64,000 nucleotides of DNA from Halorubrum sp. DM2 (GTDB lineage Archaea; Halobacteriota; Halobacteria; Halobacteriales; Haloferacaceae). Made by a program: the position numbers and the translations under genes. The stretch's first letter is position 1. Each line of letters starts with the position of its first letter. A model generated the notes under the pieces. It saw only the letters and a program-made list of their open reading frames with translations. It made no database searches and was not told the origin of the DNA. The DNA is taken from positions 3,299,773 to 3,363,772 of the forward strand of contig NZ_LR594487.1 in the NCBI RefSeq assembly GCF_901686465.1, in the 5' to 3' direction. Positions 8,738-17,095 of the stretch are shown in pieces.

Positions 8738-9761
8738 TACGCGCTCCGCACCCGAGCCCGACGACCCGATCGGGTACTTCCTCGAAGACCTCACGTACCA
8801 CGGGAAGACCGACCGGACCCGAGAGGCGTACGAACGCGTCCTGCGGCGGTTCGAGTCCTTCCTCGACGACGTAGATCCGGGATCGGCGACGCACCGCGAT
8901 TGTATGTCGTTCGTCCACTCGCTCCGGGGCGACGTCGCCGACAGCACCGTCGCTACGTACGCGGCGTACCTCAACCGGTTTTACGGGTACATGACGGAGG
9001 TCGGGGCGTTCGACGGGAACCCTATGACGCTGGTGATAGAGGAGATGGACGAGACCGTGGACAAAGACCCCGCCCGCCGGGACGTCTCGATTCCGGCGAT
9101 GCGGTCGTTCGTCGCGGGCGTCCGCCATCCGCTCCACCGCGCGCTGTTCGTCACGCTCCTGAAGACCGGGATGCGGGTCGGAGAGCTGTGTAACCTCGAT
9201 TTACGGGACGTGGCGATCACGGATTCGGAGCTCAACGCGGCGTACTCGCTCGGCGGGCGTCCAGCGCTGTCCGGTCGCCCCGACTCGCTGTTCGTGACCT
9301 CGGAGGCGGCCGTCGGCGAGGAGCTGAACGGCGAAATCCGTTCGGCCGCGAACAAGCGCAAGCGCGGGACGGTGATCCCGATCGACGACGAGTTGCGTCG
9401 GACGCTGAAGCGCTGGCTCGCGATCCGGCCGGACTCCCCGTCGCCCGCCGAACCGCTGTTCGTCGGCACCACGGAGGGGTGGGGCGAGCGGTTGGAGCCG
9501 CAGGCGGTCAGGCATGTGGTCGAGCGATACGCTCGGGAGGAGGGGTGGTACCGAACCGGCGGCGGAGCCGACGAGAACGTCACGCCCCACTACTTCCGGC
9601 ACTTCTTCACCACCCACCTCCGGGACCGGACCGGCGACCGCGGCGTGGTGAAGTACCTCCGCGGCGACGTCGCGGACGACGTGATCGACACGTATACCCA
9701 CAACTGGGGCGATCAGGTGCGCGAGACATACGAGGCGAACGTGTACCGACTGCTGGTGTAG
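8730..9761 (+). CDS. Tyrosine recombinase / phage-type integrase (XerC/D-like)
   Basis: A 343-aa site-specific recombinase with an N-terminal SAM-like core-binding domain (residues about 12-105: YFLEDLTYHGKTDRTREAYE) and a C-terminal catalytic domain. Catalytic residues are visible: Arg149 in TGMRVGELCNL, His287-x-x-Arg290 in HYFRHFFTTHL, His324 in DTYTHNW, and the likely nucleophile Tyr334 in RETYEAN. The length is complete and nothing indicates damage. The gene ends only 17 nt before the right inverted repeat (9779-9850), which makes that repeat a candidate recombination site. It is coupled to the small upstream protein. Confidence 0.92.
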   Translation: MSSTRSAPEPDDPIGYFLEDLTYHGKTDRTREAYERVLRRFESFLDDVDPGSATHRDCMSFVHSLRGDVADSTVATYAAYLNRFYGYMTEVGAFDGNPMTLVIEEMDETVDKDPARRDVSIPAMRSFVAGVRHPLHRALFVTLLKTGMRVGELCNLDLRDVAITDSELNAAYSLGGRPALSGRPDSLFVTSEAAVGEELNGEIRSAANKRKRGTVIPIDDELRRTLKRWLAIRPDSPSPAEPLFVGTTEGWGERLEPQAVRHVVERYAREEGWYRTGGGADENVTPHYFRHFFTTHLRDRTGDRGVVKYLRGDVADDVIDTYTHNWGDQVRETYEANVYRLLV

Positions 9762-9778
9762 TTCGGTCAAAGCGGATC

Positions 9779-9850
9779 CATTTCTGTCGCTCGTTCGACG
9801 ATCAATTTGATTTGAGAACGAACGAGTAAATTGTATATCGCTATATTGAA
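9779..9850 (-). repeat. Right copy of the long inverted repeat (IR-R)
   Basis: The reverse complement of 9821-9850 matches 3961-3990 with one mismatch, and that of 9779-9790 matches 3997-4008 exactly. The spacer between the blocks is AT-rich and 24 nt longer than in the left copy. The right copy starts 17 nt after the recombinase stop codon and reads inward, so the two copies enclose 5,890 bp. Confidence 0.85.
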
Positions 9851-9927
9851 GACTCATCCGGCAGCGGCGCGATAAGCGGTGAGGCAGAGGACACGCGGCC
9901 CCATCGGTTCACTGTCACTGTGCTTTT

Positions 9928-9941
9928 TTAGGGTAGCCGAA
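9928..9941 (+). promoter_or_regulatory. Upstream iron-box-like operator (imperfect)
   Basis: TTAGGGTAGCCGAA, one base away from the perfect dyad at 9964, placed exactly 36 bp upstream of it and just upstream of the TATA-like element. The motif resembles the TTAGG-N4-CCTAA operator of haloarchaeal DtxR-family iron regulators. Confidence 0.6.
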
Positions 9942-9952
9942 AAAACGACGGA

Positions 9953-9960
9953 CTTATTTT
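9953..9960 (+). promoter_or_regulatory. TATA-like element of the copper-domain lipoprotein gene
   Basis: CTTATTTT centred about 28 nt before ATG 9984, giving a leaderless transcript. It lies between two operator-like dyads. Confidence 0.5.
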
Positions 9961-9963
9961 GCT

Positions 9964-9977
9964 TTAGGGTAGCCTAA
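9964..9977 (+). promoter_or_regulatory. Iron-box operator, perfect dyad TTAGG-GTAG-CCTAA
   Basis: A perfect inverted repeat between the TATA-like element and the start codon at 9984. Binding there would cover the transcription start and block initiation. The sequence matches the known type of halobacterial Idr/DtxR-family iron-responsive operator; actual regulator binding is inferred. Confidence 0.7.
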
Positions 9978-9983
9978 ACAACG

Positions 9984-12428
9984 ATGTCGCCTACGAGACG
10001 TACACTCCTGATGAGCGCGGCGGCGATCACAGCCGGAACGGCCGGCTGTAGCTCCCGTGACGGAGAGAGTAGTAGAGACGCACCCGGGTCGTCCGAGTCG
10101 GAAGGTGAGCCGGTACACACGGCGGTCGCCGCGGAGTGGAACGCGATGCGCGCTCGGCTGTGGGACGGGCTCGCACTCGGCGTCGCCGACGAGACGAGCG
10201 ACGGGGCCGCCGTCGCGGAGGACGTGTTCGCCCGGTTCGAGGAGGCATCGGGGGAGTACGGCGCTCATGAGATGCTCGAAGCGACGAGCGAGTCGAACTA
10301 CGCGGAATTCGAGGAGGCGCTCGGCGAACTCCGAACGGCCGGGCTCGGGGCGGGCAATATCGAACGCGCCCGCGAGGAAGCGAACATCGCCGACGCACAG
10401 CTGGCGGAGGCACAGGAAGCGGTCGCGGGGGAGACAACCGCGCAGGCCTTGGAACTACAGAACCTCGGAGGAACGGTTCGGAACGCCGCGTTCCTCGCTG
10501 CCTCCGGGAACTTCGGAGCGGCGCGCTCGGCGGCCGAGAACGCGCTGACCCGGTTTGAGGAGGCGACGGTCCACGATGTCCTCGAATCCGCGGACGCCGA
10601 GTCGTACGAGGCGTTCGAGGCCGGGGTCGAATCGGCCGTCTCGGCGGCAGAGTCGGAGGACGCCGACGCCGTCCGAACGGCGTCCACCGAGGCGTTTCGG
10701 GCGGCGATCGGCGGGAGCTACGCGATCGCTGCCGACGAGAACGCCGCCGGTGCGGGACACGTGGCGGCGCTTCAGGCGCAGGGGTGGGACGCGGCCGCGC
10801 TCGCGTCGCTCGGTGGTCCCTCGTCCGCGTTCGCGCACGCCGCGGGCCTGACGGTCTACAGGGACCGCGTGTACGACGCCCGCTGGCTCGCCGCTCGCGG
10901 CGAGACGGACCGGGCGGCGGCGGTCGTGAGCGACGTCTTCGCGCACTTCGAGGGGGCACGCGCGCACGAGGCGCTCGAAGCGGCGGACCATGAGGCGTAC
11001 GAGGGGTTCGAGAGCGGCCTCTCGGATCTCCGGTCCGCGATCGAGGCCGGGAACTCGTCGGGGATCGACGAGGCGCTGGCGGCGGTAGATTCGAACCTCG
11101 TGGCCGGAATCGAGGCGCTCGCCGGCGCGAACGCGCCGCTTCTTGAGGCGGCGTTCTTCCGGGCGCGTTTCGACGACGCGCGTGAGCGATATCGGCGCGG
11201 ACGGAACGACGAGGCCGCCTCGATCGCAGAGGGGCTGTTCGGTCGCTTCGAGGAGAACGAACTCGACTTCCACGAGACCGTCGAATCGACCGACGAGGAG
11301 CTCTATGCGCGGTTCGAGGAGGAACACCTCGCGGGGCTGATCGACGCCTTCGAGAACGCCGACGACGCGGCGGTCGCGACTCACCACGACGGCGTCCAGT
11401 CGACGCTCCTCGAGTTCGAGACGGCGGCCGGGACGAGGGCGACCGTGAGCGGTGCCGAGGGGACGTACATGGCGGCTCGGGGATTCGACGCCGCAGTCCT
11501 CGACGCCCTCGGCGACCCGGACCGGGCAGCGGCGATCGCGCAGACCGCCTTCGAACACTTCGAGGCCGGTGCCGGAGGGTACCACGAAGCCCTCGAAGCG
11601 GCCGACGAGGCGCTCTACGAGTCCTTCGAGGATCGACTCGGGGACATCTCGACGGCCGCGAACGACGGTGGGGACGTGTCGGAAGCCGCAAAGCGGTTCG
11701 GGGACGCGGCGCTCTCGTCGGTGTACGCCGTCGTCGAGAACGGCGGCGGGTCGCACGCGGACGCCGCCGCGGCGACCGTGGGTGACGCGTTCGCGCACTT
11801 CGAGGAGGCCCGCGTTCACGAACTGCTCGAAGACGCGGACCGCAACGCGTACCACACGTTCGAGGAGCGCCTCGACGCCTACGCGACCGCGCTGCGGGAG
11901 GACGGCGACATCGGCGAGGCCGCCGCGTCGTTCGCCGACGCCGCGCAGTACGCGCAGTTCGCGCTGGTCGACGCCGTTGAGGACCTCCCGCTCGACCTCG
12001 ACCTCGCCGGGGCTGGCGGTGGCGGGTCCGAATCGGGCGATTCGGGAGGTAACTCGGACCTCAGCGGCGGGCCAAACGTCGTCGACGTGGTTCCGGACGA
12101 CGCCGACCACGTCGTCGACATGGAAGCCGTCGCGTACGCACCGACGGAGCTCACGGTCTCGCAGGGGGACACCGTGGCGTGGCGACACGCCGCCGGCGAG
12201 CCGCACTCGGTGACAGCCTATCAGGAATCGATCCCGGAGGAAGCGTCGTACTGGGCGTCCGGCGGCTTCGATTCGGAGGAGGAGGCGAGGACCGGCTGGG
12301 ATAACGGGGAGGGCGCAGTCCAGTCGGGCCAGTCGTACGTTCACACCTTCGAGACCGCGGGGACCCACGAGTACGTGTGTATCCCGCACGAGGCGGCCGG
12401 GATGGTCGGCGAAGTCGTCGTCGAGTGA
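9984..12428 (+). CDS. Tat lipoprotein: six helical repeats plus C-terminal cupredoxin (DUF5059-like)
   Basis: An 814-aa exported protein. The N-terminus MSPTRRTLLMSAAAITAG has a twin-arginine motif followed by a TAGC lipobox, so it should be exported folded and lipid-anchored outside the cell. Six related units of about 100 aa follow, each with the core FxxFEEAxxHExLExADxxxYxxFE (for example near residues 75, 190, 315, 415, 520 and 605). A Gly/Ser linker leads to a plastocyanin/halocyanin domain from about residue 700, with copper ligands His in GEPHSV and Cys, His and Met in YVCIPHEAAGM. The repeat part resembles haloarchaeal DUF5059. Two iron-box-like dyads in the promoter suggest induction on iron starvation, so a role in extracytoplasmic metal oxidation or uptake is plausible but unproven. 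Confidence 0.85.
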   Translation: MSPTRRTLLMSAAAITAGTAGCSSRDGESSRDAPGSSESEGEPVHTAVAAEWNAMRARLWDGLALGVADETSDGAAVAEDVFARFEEASGEYGAHEMLEATSESNYAEFEEALGELRTAGLGAGNIERAREEANIADAQLAEAQEAVAGETTAQALELQNLGGTVRNAAFLAASGNFGAARSAAENALTRFEEATVHDVLESADAESYEAFEAGVESAVSAAESEDADAVRTASTEAFRAAIGGSYAIAADENAAGAGHVAALQAQGWDAAALASLGGPSSAFAHAAGLTVYRDRVYDARWLAARGETDRAAAVVSDVFAHFEGARAHEALEAADHEAYEGFESGLSDLRSAIEAGNSSGIDEALAAVDSNLVAGIEALAGANAPLLEAAFFRARFDDARERYRRGRNDEAASIAEGLFGRFEENELDFHETVESTDEELYARFEEEHLAGLIDAFENADDAAVATHHDGVQSTLLEFETAAGTRATVSGAEGTYMAARGFDAAVLDALGDPDRAAAIAQTAFEHFEAGAGGYHEALEAADEALYESFEDRLGDISTAANDGGDVSEAAKRFGDAALSSVYAVVENGGGSHADAAAATVGDAFAHFEEARVHELLEDADRNAYHTFEERLDAYATALREDGDIGEAAASFADAAQYAQFALVDAVEDLPLDLDLAGAGGGGSESGDSGGNSDLSGGPNVVDVVPDDADHVVDMEAVAYAPTELTVSQGDTVAWRHAAGEPHSVTAYQESIPEEASYWASGGFDSEEEARTGWDNGEGAVQSGQSYVHTFETAGTHEYVCIPHEAAGMVGEVVVE

Positions 12429-12561
12429 GCGGGGGTCGCGCCCCGTGAGGGGACCGGCGAGGGACCCGTCGACCTCGACCTCGATATCGCGGAGTCGAGG
12501 CCGAGGGCCCTCGCGCAACACCGTGTCACTCATATGTCGCGACGACAGTGTGAAAACGACG
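12429..12561. other. Intergenic stretch with GC-rich dyads
   Basis: The stretch contains CCTCGA/TCGAGG arms (about 12475-12500) and the perfect 12-bp palindrome CGAGGGCCCTCG at 12502-12513. It may form a hairpin at the end of the lipoprotein transcript. No gene or clear promoter was seen. Confidence 0.35.
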
Positions 12562-13425
12562 ATGGCGCTCCTCGAAGTGACCGCCGCCACCGGCCTCTTT
12601 GTCGTCGTTGGGACGGCGGTCACGGCCCTCCTCTGTATCGGGCCTCGACAGATGACACGGGCGATGACCGACGCCGACGACCGCGTCCGGGAGATCGCTC
12701 CCTACCTCGGAGCGGCGCTCGCGCTGCTCGCGGCCAAACAGGTCACGCAGGGGTATCGGCTCCGGCTGTCGCGCGCGCTCGACTGGAACATCACCGACGA
12801 GCTGTACGCGCTGGAAGGCGGATTCGTGGCGAGCCTTCAGCGCCTGACTCCGGACGCGACGCTGGAGTTCTTCACAGTGAGCTACATGGTCGGGTTCGCG
12901 TTCCTCCTCGTCGCCGCCCCGGTGACGTACTTCCTCTCCGAGACCGGCGGACGGCGGTACCTGAAGGAGCTGCTGGTCGCGTACATGCTGAACTACGCGG
13001 TCGGCACCGTCTGTTACACGCTGTTCATCTCGTACGGGCCGCGGAACTACCTGGAGGCGGTCTCCGGGCTGATGTACCAAGTCTACCCGCAGACGCAGGA
13101 CCTCACCGCGGCGGTCGCGTCGAACACGAACGTGTTCCCGTCGCTTCACACCTCGCTGTCGGTGGCCGTCCTCGCCGTCGCGTGGCGATCGCGGCGGACC
13201 CACCCGCGGTGGACGCCCGTCGCCGCCGCGGTCGCGACCGCCGTGGTGTTCTCCACGATGTATCTGGGGATCCACTGGCTGACCGACGTCGTGGTCGGCG
13301 TCGCGCTCGGCGTCGGGTCGGTGTCCGCCGCGGTCCGGATCGTCGACCGCGCCGAGTCCGGATCGACTGCGGCTCATCCCGGCGGCGAACGCGGTGAACC
13401 CGCGAGACGGCCTGGCGACGACTGA
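12562..13425 (+). CDS. PAP2-family membrane phosphatase
   Basis: A 287-aa polytopic membrane protein of the type 2 phosphatidic acid phosphatase superfamily. The core motifs are NVFPSLHTSLSVAV (PSLHxS, as in the AUR1/inositolphosphotransferase-like branch rather than PSGH) and MYLGIHWLTDVVVG (H-x3-D). About six hydrophobic segments are visible. Such enzymes dephosphorylate lipid phosphates or transfer head groups with the active site at the outer membrane face. A GTG at 12550, four codons upstream, is an alternative start. No neighbour specifies the substrate. Confidence 0.85.
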   Translation: MALLEVTAATGLFVVVGTAVTALLCIGPRQMTRAMTDADDRVREIAPYLGAALALLAAKQVTQGYRLRLSRALDWNITDELYALEGGFVASLQRLTPDATLEFFTVSYMVGFAFLLVAAPVTYFLSETGGRRYLKELLVAYMLNYAVGTVCYTLFISYGPRNYLEAVSGLMYQVYPQTQDLTAAVASNTNVFPSLHTSLSVAVLAVAWRSRRTHPRWTPVAAAVATAVVFSTMYLGIHWLTDVVVGVALGVGSVSAAVRIVDRAESGSTAAHPGGERGEPARRPGDD

Positions 13426-13504
13426 CGGGGCAAAACTGATCCCGCGAACGAGACCCGTCGAGTCAGCGGACACACTCAAGTGGCGACGTTCGGGATTACC
13501 CCGT

Positions 13505-14374
13505 ATGGCTCGAACCGAACGCGTCGCGGACGCGCGGGCACACACCGGCGAGGGGCCGCTGTGGCACCCCGCGGAACGCCGACTCTACTGGGTCGACATC
13601 CCGGCGGGCGTGCTGTACCGGTACGACCCCGAGACGGGCGAGAACGCGGTCGCGTACGAGACAGGCGGTGCCCCCATCGGGGGGTATACGATCGAGTCCG
13701 ACGGGGCGCTGCTTCTGTTCACCCACGGAGCGGTCGAACGCTTCGTTCCGGGGGAATCCGACACAGAGACCGTCCTCACGGTCGACGCGGCGGGCCGGTT
13801 CAACGACGTGATCGCGGACCCCGAGGGGCGGGTGTTCGCCGGGACGATGCCGACCGAGGGCACACTCGGCGACCTCTACCGGATCGACACGGACGGCTCG
13901 GCGCGCGTCGTCGTCGAGGGACTGGACATCCCGAACGGGATGGGCTTTTCCGGCGACGGCACGACGTTTTACCTCACCGAGTCGGAGGCGCGACGGATCG
14001 ACGCGTTCGACTACGACTACGTCACCGGCGAGATAGCGAACCGCCGCGAATTCGTCGAGACACCGCCCGGAGACGGTGTTCCCGACGGTCTGACCGTCGA
14101 CGCCGAGGACCACCTCTGGTCGGCTCGGTGGGACGGCGGGCGAGCCGTTCGCTACGACCCGAGTGGAAGGGCGGTGGCGGCGATCGGACTCCCGGCGCGG
14201 AAGGTCGCGTCCGTGACGTTCGCGGGTCCGTCGTGTGACGCGCTGTACCTCACGACCGCGCTCGCCGGCGGCGACAGGGAGCGCGAGGGCGACGGCGCGG
14301 GCGCGCTGTTCCGAGCGACCGGCCTACCTGCGAGCGGACGGGCCGAGTTTCGGTCCCGAATTGCGGTGGCGTAG
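13505..14374 (+). CDS. SMP-30/gluconolactonase/LRE-like lactonase
   Basis: A 289-aa six-bladed beta-propeller. The start GEGPLWHPAERRLYWVDIP carries the metal-binding Glu; NGMGFSGDG and VPDGLTVDAEDHLW supply the Asn and Asp that complete the divalent-metal site. Relatives hydrolyse sugar lactones such as glucono- or xylonolactone in oxidative sugar degradation, but no sugar dehydrogenase or dehydratase lies nearby, so the substrate is open. The gene is convergent with ftsY (54 nt apart). Confidence 0.9.
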   Translation: MARTERVADARAHTGEGPLWHPAERRLYWVDIPAGVLYRYDPETGENAVAYETGGAPIGGYTIESDGALLLFTHGAVERFVPGESDTETVLTVDAAGRFNDVIADPEGRVFAGTMPTEGTLGDLYRIDTDGSARVVVEGLDIPNGMGFSGDGTTFYLTESEARRIDAFDYDYVTGEIANRREFVETPPGDGVPDGLTVDAEDHLWSARWDGGRAVRYDPSGRAVAAIGLPARKVASVTFAGPSCDALYLTTALAGGDREREGDGAGALFRATGLPASGRAEFRSRIAVA

Positions 14375-14428
14375 CTACGAGCGTTCTCATCGAAACCGGG
14401 AGACGAGCGGCGCGTGCCGCCCAGGGAG

Positions 14429-15529
14429 TCACTCCTCGTCGAGCAGGCTCTCGACGAGCTCTTCGGGGTCGAACAGCGCGAGGTCGTCGTACCCCTGCCC
14501 GGTGCCGAGGAAGAGGATCGGCTTCCCGGTGACGTACGCGACCGAGATGGCCGCGCCGCCGGAGGAGTCGGCGTCCGCCTTCGTGAGAATTGCGCCGTCG
14601 ATGGCGGCGGCGTCGTCGAACTCCTTCGCGCGGTTGACCGCGTCCTGCCCCGCGACTGCCTCGTCGACGAAGAGAGTCATGTCGGGGTCGACGACGCGGT
14701 CGATCTTCTCCAACTGGGCCATCAGGTCGTCGCTCGTGTGGAGCCGACCCGCGGTGTCGCCCAACACCACGTCGATGTCGTTCGCCTCGGCGTACTCGAC
14801 GCCGTCGTAGATGACCGCCGCCGGGTCGCCGCCCTGGTCGTGGCTTATCAGGTCGCGGCCGAGCCGGTCGGCGTGCTCGCGGATCTGCTCGTTCGCGCCC
14901 GCGCGGTACGTGTCGCCGTTCGCGAGGACGGATGAGTAGCCGCGGTCGCCGAGCCACTCCGACAGCTTCGCGATGCTCGTCGTTTTCCCGACGCCGTTGA
15001 CGCCGGTGAAGACGATGGTGACCGGCTTGTCGGCCTCGGCGATCCGCTCCTCGAAGTCGAACTGCCCGACCGCGATGACGTCGACGAGAGCGTCGTGAAG
15101 CGCCGCCTCGACGAGTTCGCCGGTCGTGTCGACCTGCTTGCGCGACTCGCCGAGCATGCTCTCGCGGACGGAATCGAGGATCTGCTCGGCGACGCTCATC
15201 TCCACGTCGCTTTCGAGCAGCGCCATCTCGAGGTTCCACAGCGGCTCCTCTAAGTCCTCCTCCTCGATGATGATCCGGCCGGTGGCGAACGCCTTGGCGC
15301 GCTGGAAGGTGCTCGGCTCGTCGTCCGACCCGGCCTCGTCGTCCGAGTCCGCTTCGGCACGGTCGGCAGCAGCGGCTTCAGGGGCGTCAGCCGCAGGTGC
15401 GCCGCTCTCGTCGGCCGCGTCGTTCTCGGCTGACGCGTCCGCCTCGGGAGGGGCTTCTTCCTCGGTCTCCGTCGACTCCTCGACGTCCTCTCGGAAGCCG
15501 GAGAGCTTGTCTTTCAGTCCGTCGAACAC
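14429..15529 (-). CDS. ftsY: Signal recognition particle receptor FtsY
   Basis: A 366-aa SRP receptor GTPase that docks SRP-ribosome complexes at the membrane. An acidic Ala/Glu-rich A domain (about residues 15-80) is followed by the N domain and the G domain with FTGVNGVGKTTSIAKL (P-loop), GDTAGRLHTSDDLM and TKADADSSGGAAISV, and the end VTGKPILFLGTGQGYDDLA. The start codon is GTG. It follows pfdA in the same direction by 15 nt, as in other haloarchaea, so it is co-transcribed with L18Ae and prefoldin alpha. Confidence 0.97.
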   Translation of the reverse strand: MFDGLKDKLSGFREDVEESTETEEEAPPEADASAENDAADESGAPAADAPEAAAADRAEADSDDEAGSDDEPSTFQRAKAFATGRIIIEEEDLEEPLWNLEMALLESDVEMSVAEQILDSVRESMLGESRKQVDTTGELVEAALHDALVDVIAVGQFDFEERIAEADKPVTIVFTGVNGVGKTTSIAKLSEWLGDRGYSSVLANGDTYRAGANEQIREHADRLGRDLISHDQGGDPAAVIYDGVEYAEANDIDVVLGDTAGRLHTSDDLMAQLEKIDRVVDPDMTLFVDEAVAGQDAVNRAKEFDDAAAIDGAILTKADADSSGGAAISVAYVTGKPILFLGTGQGYDDLALFDPEELVESLLDEE

Positions 15530-15544
15530 GGTCTGGGCCCTCGA

Positions 15545-16003
15545 TTACTCTCCGTCTTCTTCCTGCGCCTGCATCTGCTGCATCTGCTGTTGTTGCATCT
15601 GCTGTTGCATCTGCTGGGCCTGCTGTTCGAGCTCGTCGCTCTCGGACTCCAGCTCGTCGACCTCCGCTTCCGTCTCCTCGATGCGCTCGTCGAGCGCCTC
15701 CTGTTTGCTTCGGAGCACGTCGATGGCGTCGTCCTGCTCCTGCTCCGCGGAGTAGTTGCCGCCGAGCGAGACGATGACCTCGTCGATGTCCTGAACCTCG
15801 GCGCGGAGGTACGCGCCGCCGCCGAGCGGGACCTGAACGGTCGCGCCCGTGTCGAGCGTCTCGATGGCTTCGACCGCGTCGTCGATGTCGGCCTGCTCCT
15901 CGCGGAGGTCGGCGATCTCGGCTTCGAGCTCTTCGATCTCCTCGTCGAGCGCCTGCAGCTCCTGCGAGAGCTGCTGGAGCTGCTGTTGTCCGCCGCCCAT
16001 CAT
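15545..16003 (-). CDS. pfdA: Prefoldin alpha subunit
   Basis: A 152-aa subunit of the hexameric prefoldin chaperone, which passes unfolded proteins to the thermosome. It shows the expected two coiled-coil helices (LQQLSQELQALDEEIEELEA; IDVLRSKQEALDERIEETEA) around a beta hairpin segment TVQVPLGGGAYLRAEVQDID, and a Gln/Met-rich tail. ATG 16003 overlaps the L18Ae stop (ATGA); a second ATG follows immediately at 16000. Confidence 0.95.
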   Translation of the reverse strand: MMGGGQQQLQQLSQELQALDEEIEELEAEIADLREEQADIDDAVEAIETLDTGATVQVPLGGGAYLRAEVQDIDEVIVSLGGNYSAEQEQDDAIDVLRSKQEALDERIEETEAEVDELESESDELEQQAQQMQQQMQQQQMQQMQAQEEDGE

Positions 16004-16176
16004 GCCGCGGACACCTCCTCGATCTCGATCTGGGTGCGCTTGCGGTTGTGCTGGCTCCCGACGTTGGTGTAGATCCGCTCGCGGGCGAGATCCTCGTTTT
16101 CCGCCTCGACGTCCTTCGTGAACGGCTGGAAGCCGTCTCGGCTCTGGAACCGTCCACTCACCGTGTAGGTACTCAT
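16000..16176 (-). CDS. rpl18a: 50S ribosomal protein L18Ae (LX)
   Basis: A 58-aa ribosomal protein beginning MSTYTVSGRFQSRDGFQPF and containing IYTNVGSQHNRKRTQIEIEE, the conserved LX C-terminal signature. It overlaps pfdA by the ATGA arrangement and heads a small operon with pfdA and ftsY. A TATA-like TTTTTAGG (about 16212-16221 on the plus strand) stands some 40 nt upstream, suggesting its own promoter now that an ABC transporter separates it from aIF6. Confidence 0.95.
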   Translation of the reverse strand: MSTYTVSGRFQSRDGFQPFTKDVEAENEDLARERIYTNVGSQHNRKRTQIEIEEVSAA

Positions 16177-16279
16177 GTTCCTCGATCCGGCAGGGACAGG
16201 GAAGTATCTTCCTAAAAAGGGACACGCGCGGTGTCGCCCCGAGCGAAACGGAGAGCGGCGGAAGAGGCGAGCGAGCGCG

Positions 16280-17095
16280 TCACCCCGAGAGGTCCGCGCG
16301 CCGGAACCGGACGACGGCGAGCACGACGAGGACGCCCGTCGCCGCGAGCAGCGTCGCCGCGCCCGTCAGGTCGTACTCGCCCAACACGAGGACCGCGGAG
16401 GGGTCGTAGTGCGCCGTCGGACTCGCGTCGCCGAGCGCCGCGAAGTCGGTGCTCGCGGCCACGGACTCGAACATGAACAGCCCGAACAGCGCGCCGAGCG
16501 CGACCCGCTGGGCGACGCCCGGCCGCGAGACGAGCGTCGACACGGCGATCCCGACCGCGACGCACGCGAGGTGGTACGGCACCGCGAGCGCGTGGACCGC
16601 GATCAGGCGTTCGACCGCGATCGTCTCGCCCACCGCGAGGACGCCGACGTACGCGACGACCGGCAGGACGAGGTTCAAGAGGGCGACGAGCGGGACCAGC
16701 CCCAGAAACCGCCCGATCACGACGTCGCGGCGCGCGACCGGCGCGGACAGCGTGAGGTCCATCCGGCCGGAGGCGACGTCGCCGGCGATCGTCCCCCCGG
16801 CGAGGTACGCGAGGTAGAGTCCGACCAGGAGCAGCCACGCGAACTGGTAGAACTCCACCGCGAGGAACCCCTCGATGGAGGAGATGGCGATGATCCCGAA
16901 CGCCTCCCGGAACGCCGGCGGGAACGCCTCGACGTACGCGTCGAGGTCGATCCCCGCGGTCGACAGCGACGGGAAGAAGGCCAGAAACAGGAGGAGGAAC
17001 GCGGAGAGGAGTCCGGTCGCCGCGAGCGATCCGCGGGCGCGGCCGGCGGCGTCGTACCGCGCGATCGCCAGCCACGGAGCCGGACGGTCGCTCAC
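16280..17095 (-). CDS. ABC-2 type transporter permease
   Basis: A 271-aa membrane protein with six hydrophobic segments, typical of ABC-2 permeases (TGLLSAFLLLFLAFFPSL, FAWLLLVGLYLAYLAGGTIA, LVPLVALLNLVLPVVAYVGV). The cytoplasmic segment DVASGRMDLTLSAPVARRDV, between helices 2 and 3, is characteristic of NatB/YhaP-like exporters. It overlaps the ATPase gene upstream by 4 nt, so the two form one transporter. The exported substrate is unknown. Confidence 0.85.
   Translation of the reverse strand: MSDRPAPWLAIARYDAAGRARGSLAATGLLSAFLLLFLAFFPSLSTAGIDLDAYVEAFPPAFREAFGIIAISSIEGFLAVEFYQFAWLLLVGLYLAYLAGGTIAGDVASGRMDLTLSAPVARRDVVIGRFLGLVPLVALLNLVLPVVAYVGVLAVGETIAVERLIAVHALAVPYHLACVAVGIAVSTLVSRPGVAQRVALGALFGLFMFESVAASTDFAALGDASPTAHYDPSAVLVLGEYDLTGAATLLAATGVLVVLAVVRFRRADLSG

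Noticed and set aside
3961-9850. Reading the segment as a provirus or conjugative element
   Set aside because: No capsid, terminase, portal, replication or transfer gene is present, and codon use in the enclosed genes resembles the rest of the window.
12445-12561. N-terminal extension of the PAP2 gene
   Set aside because: The upstream residues are Arg/Ser-rich and unlike the family, and the region contains hairpins. ATG 12562 or GTG 12550 gives a normal length.
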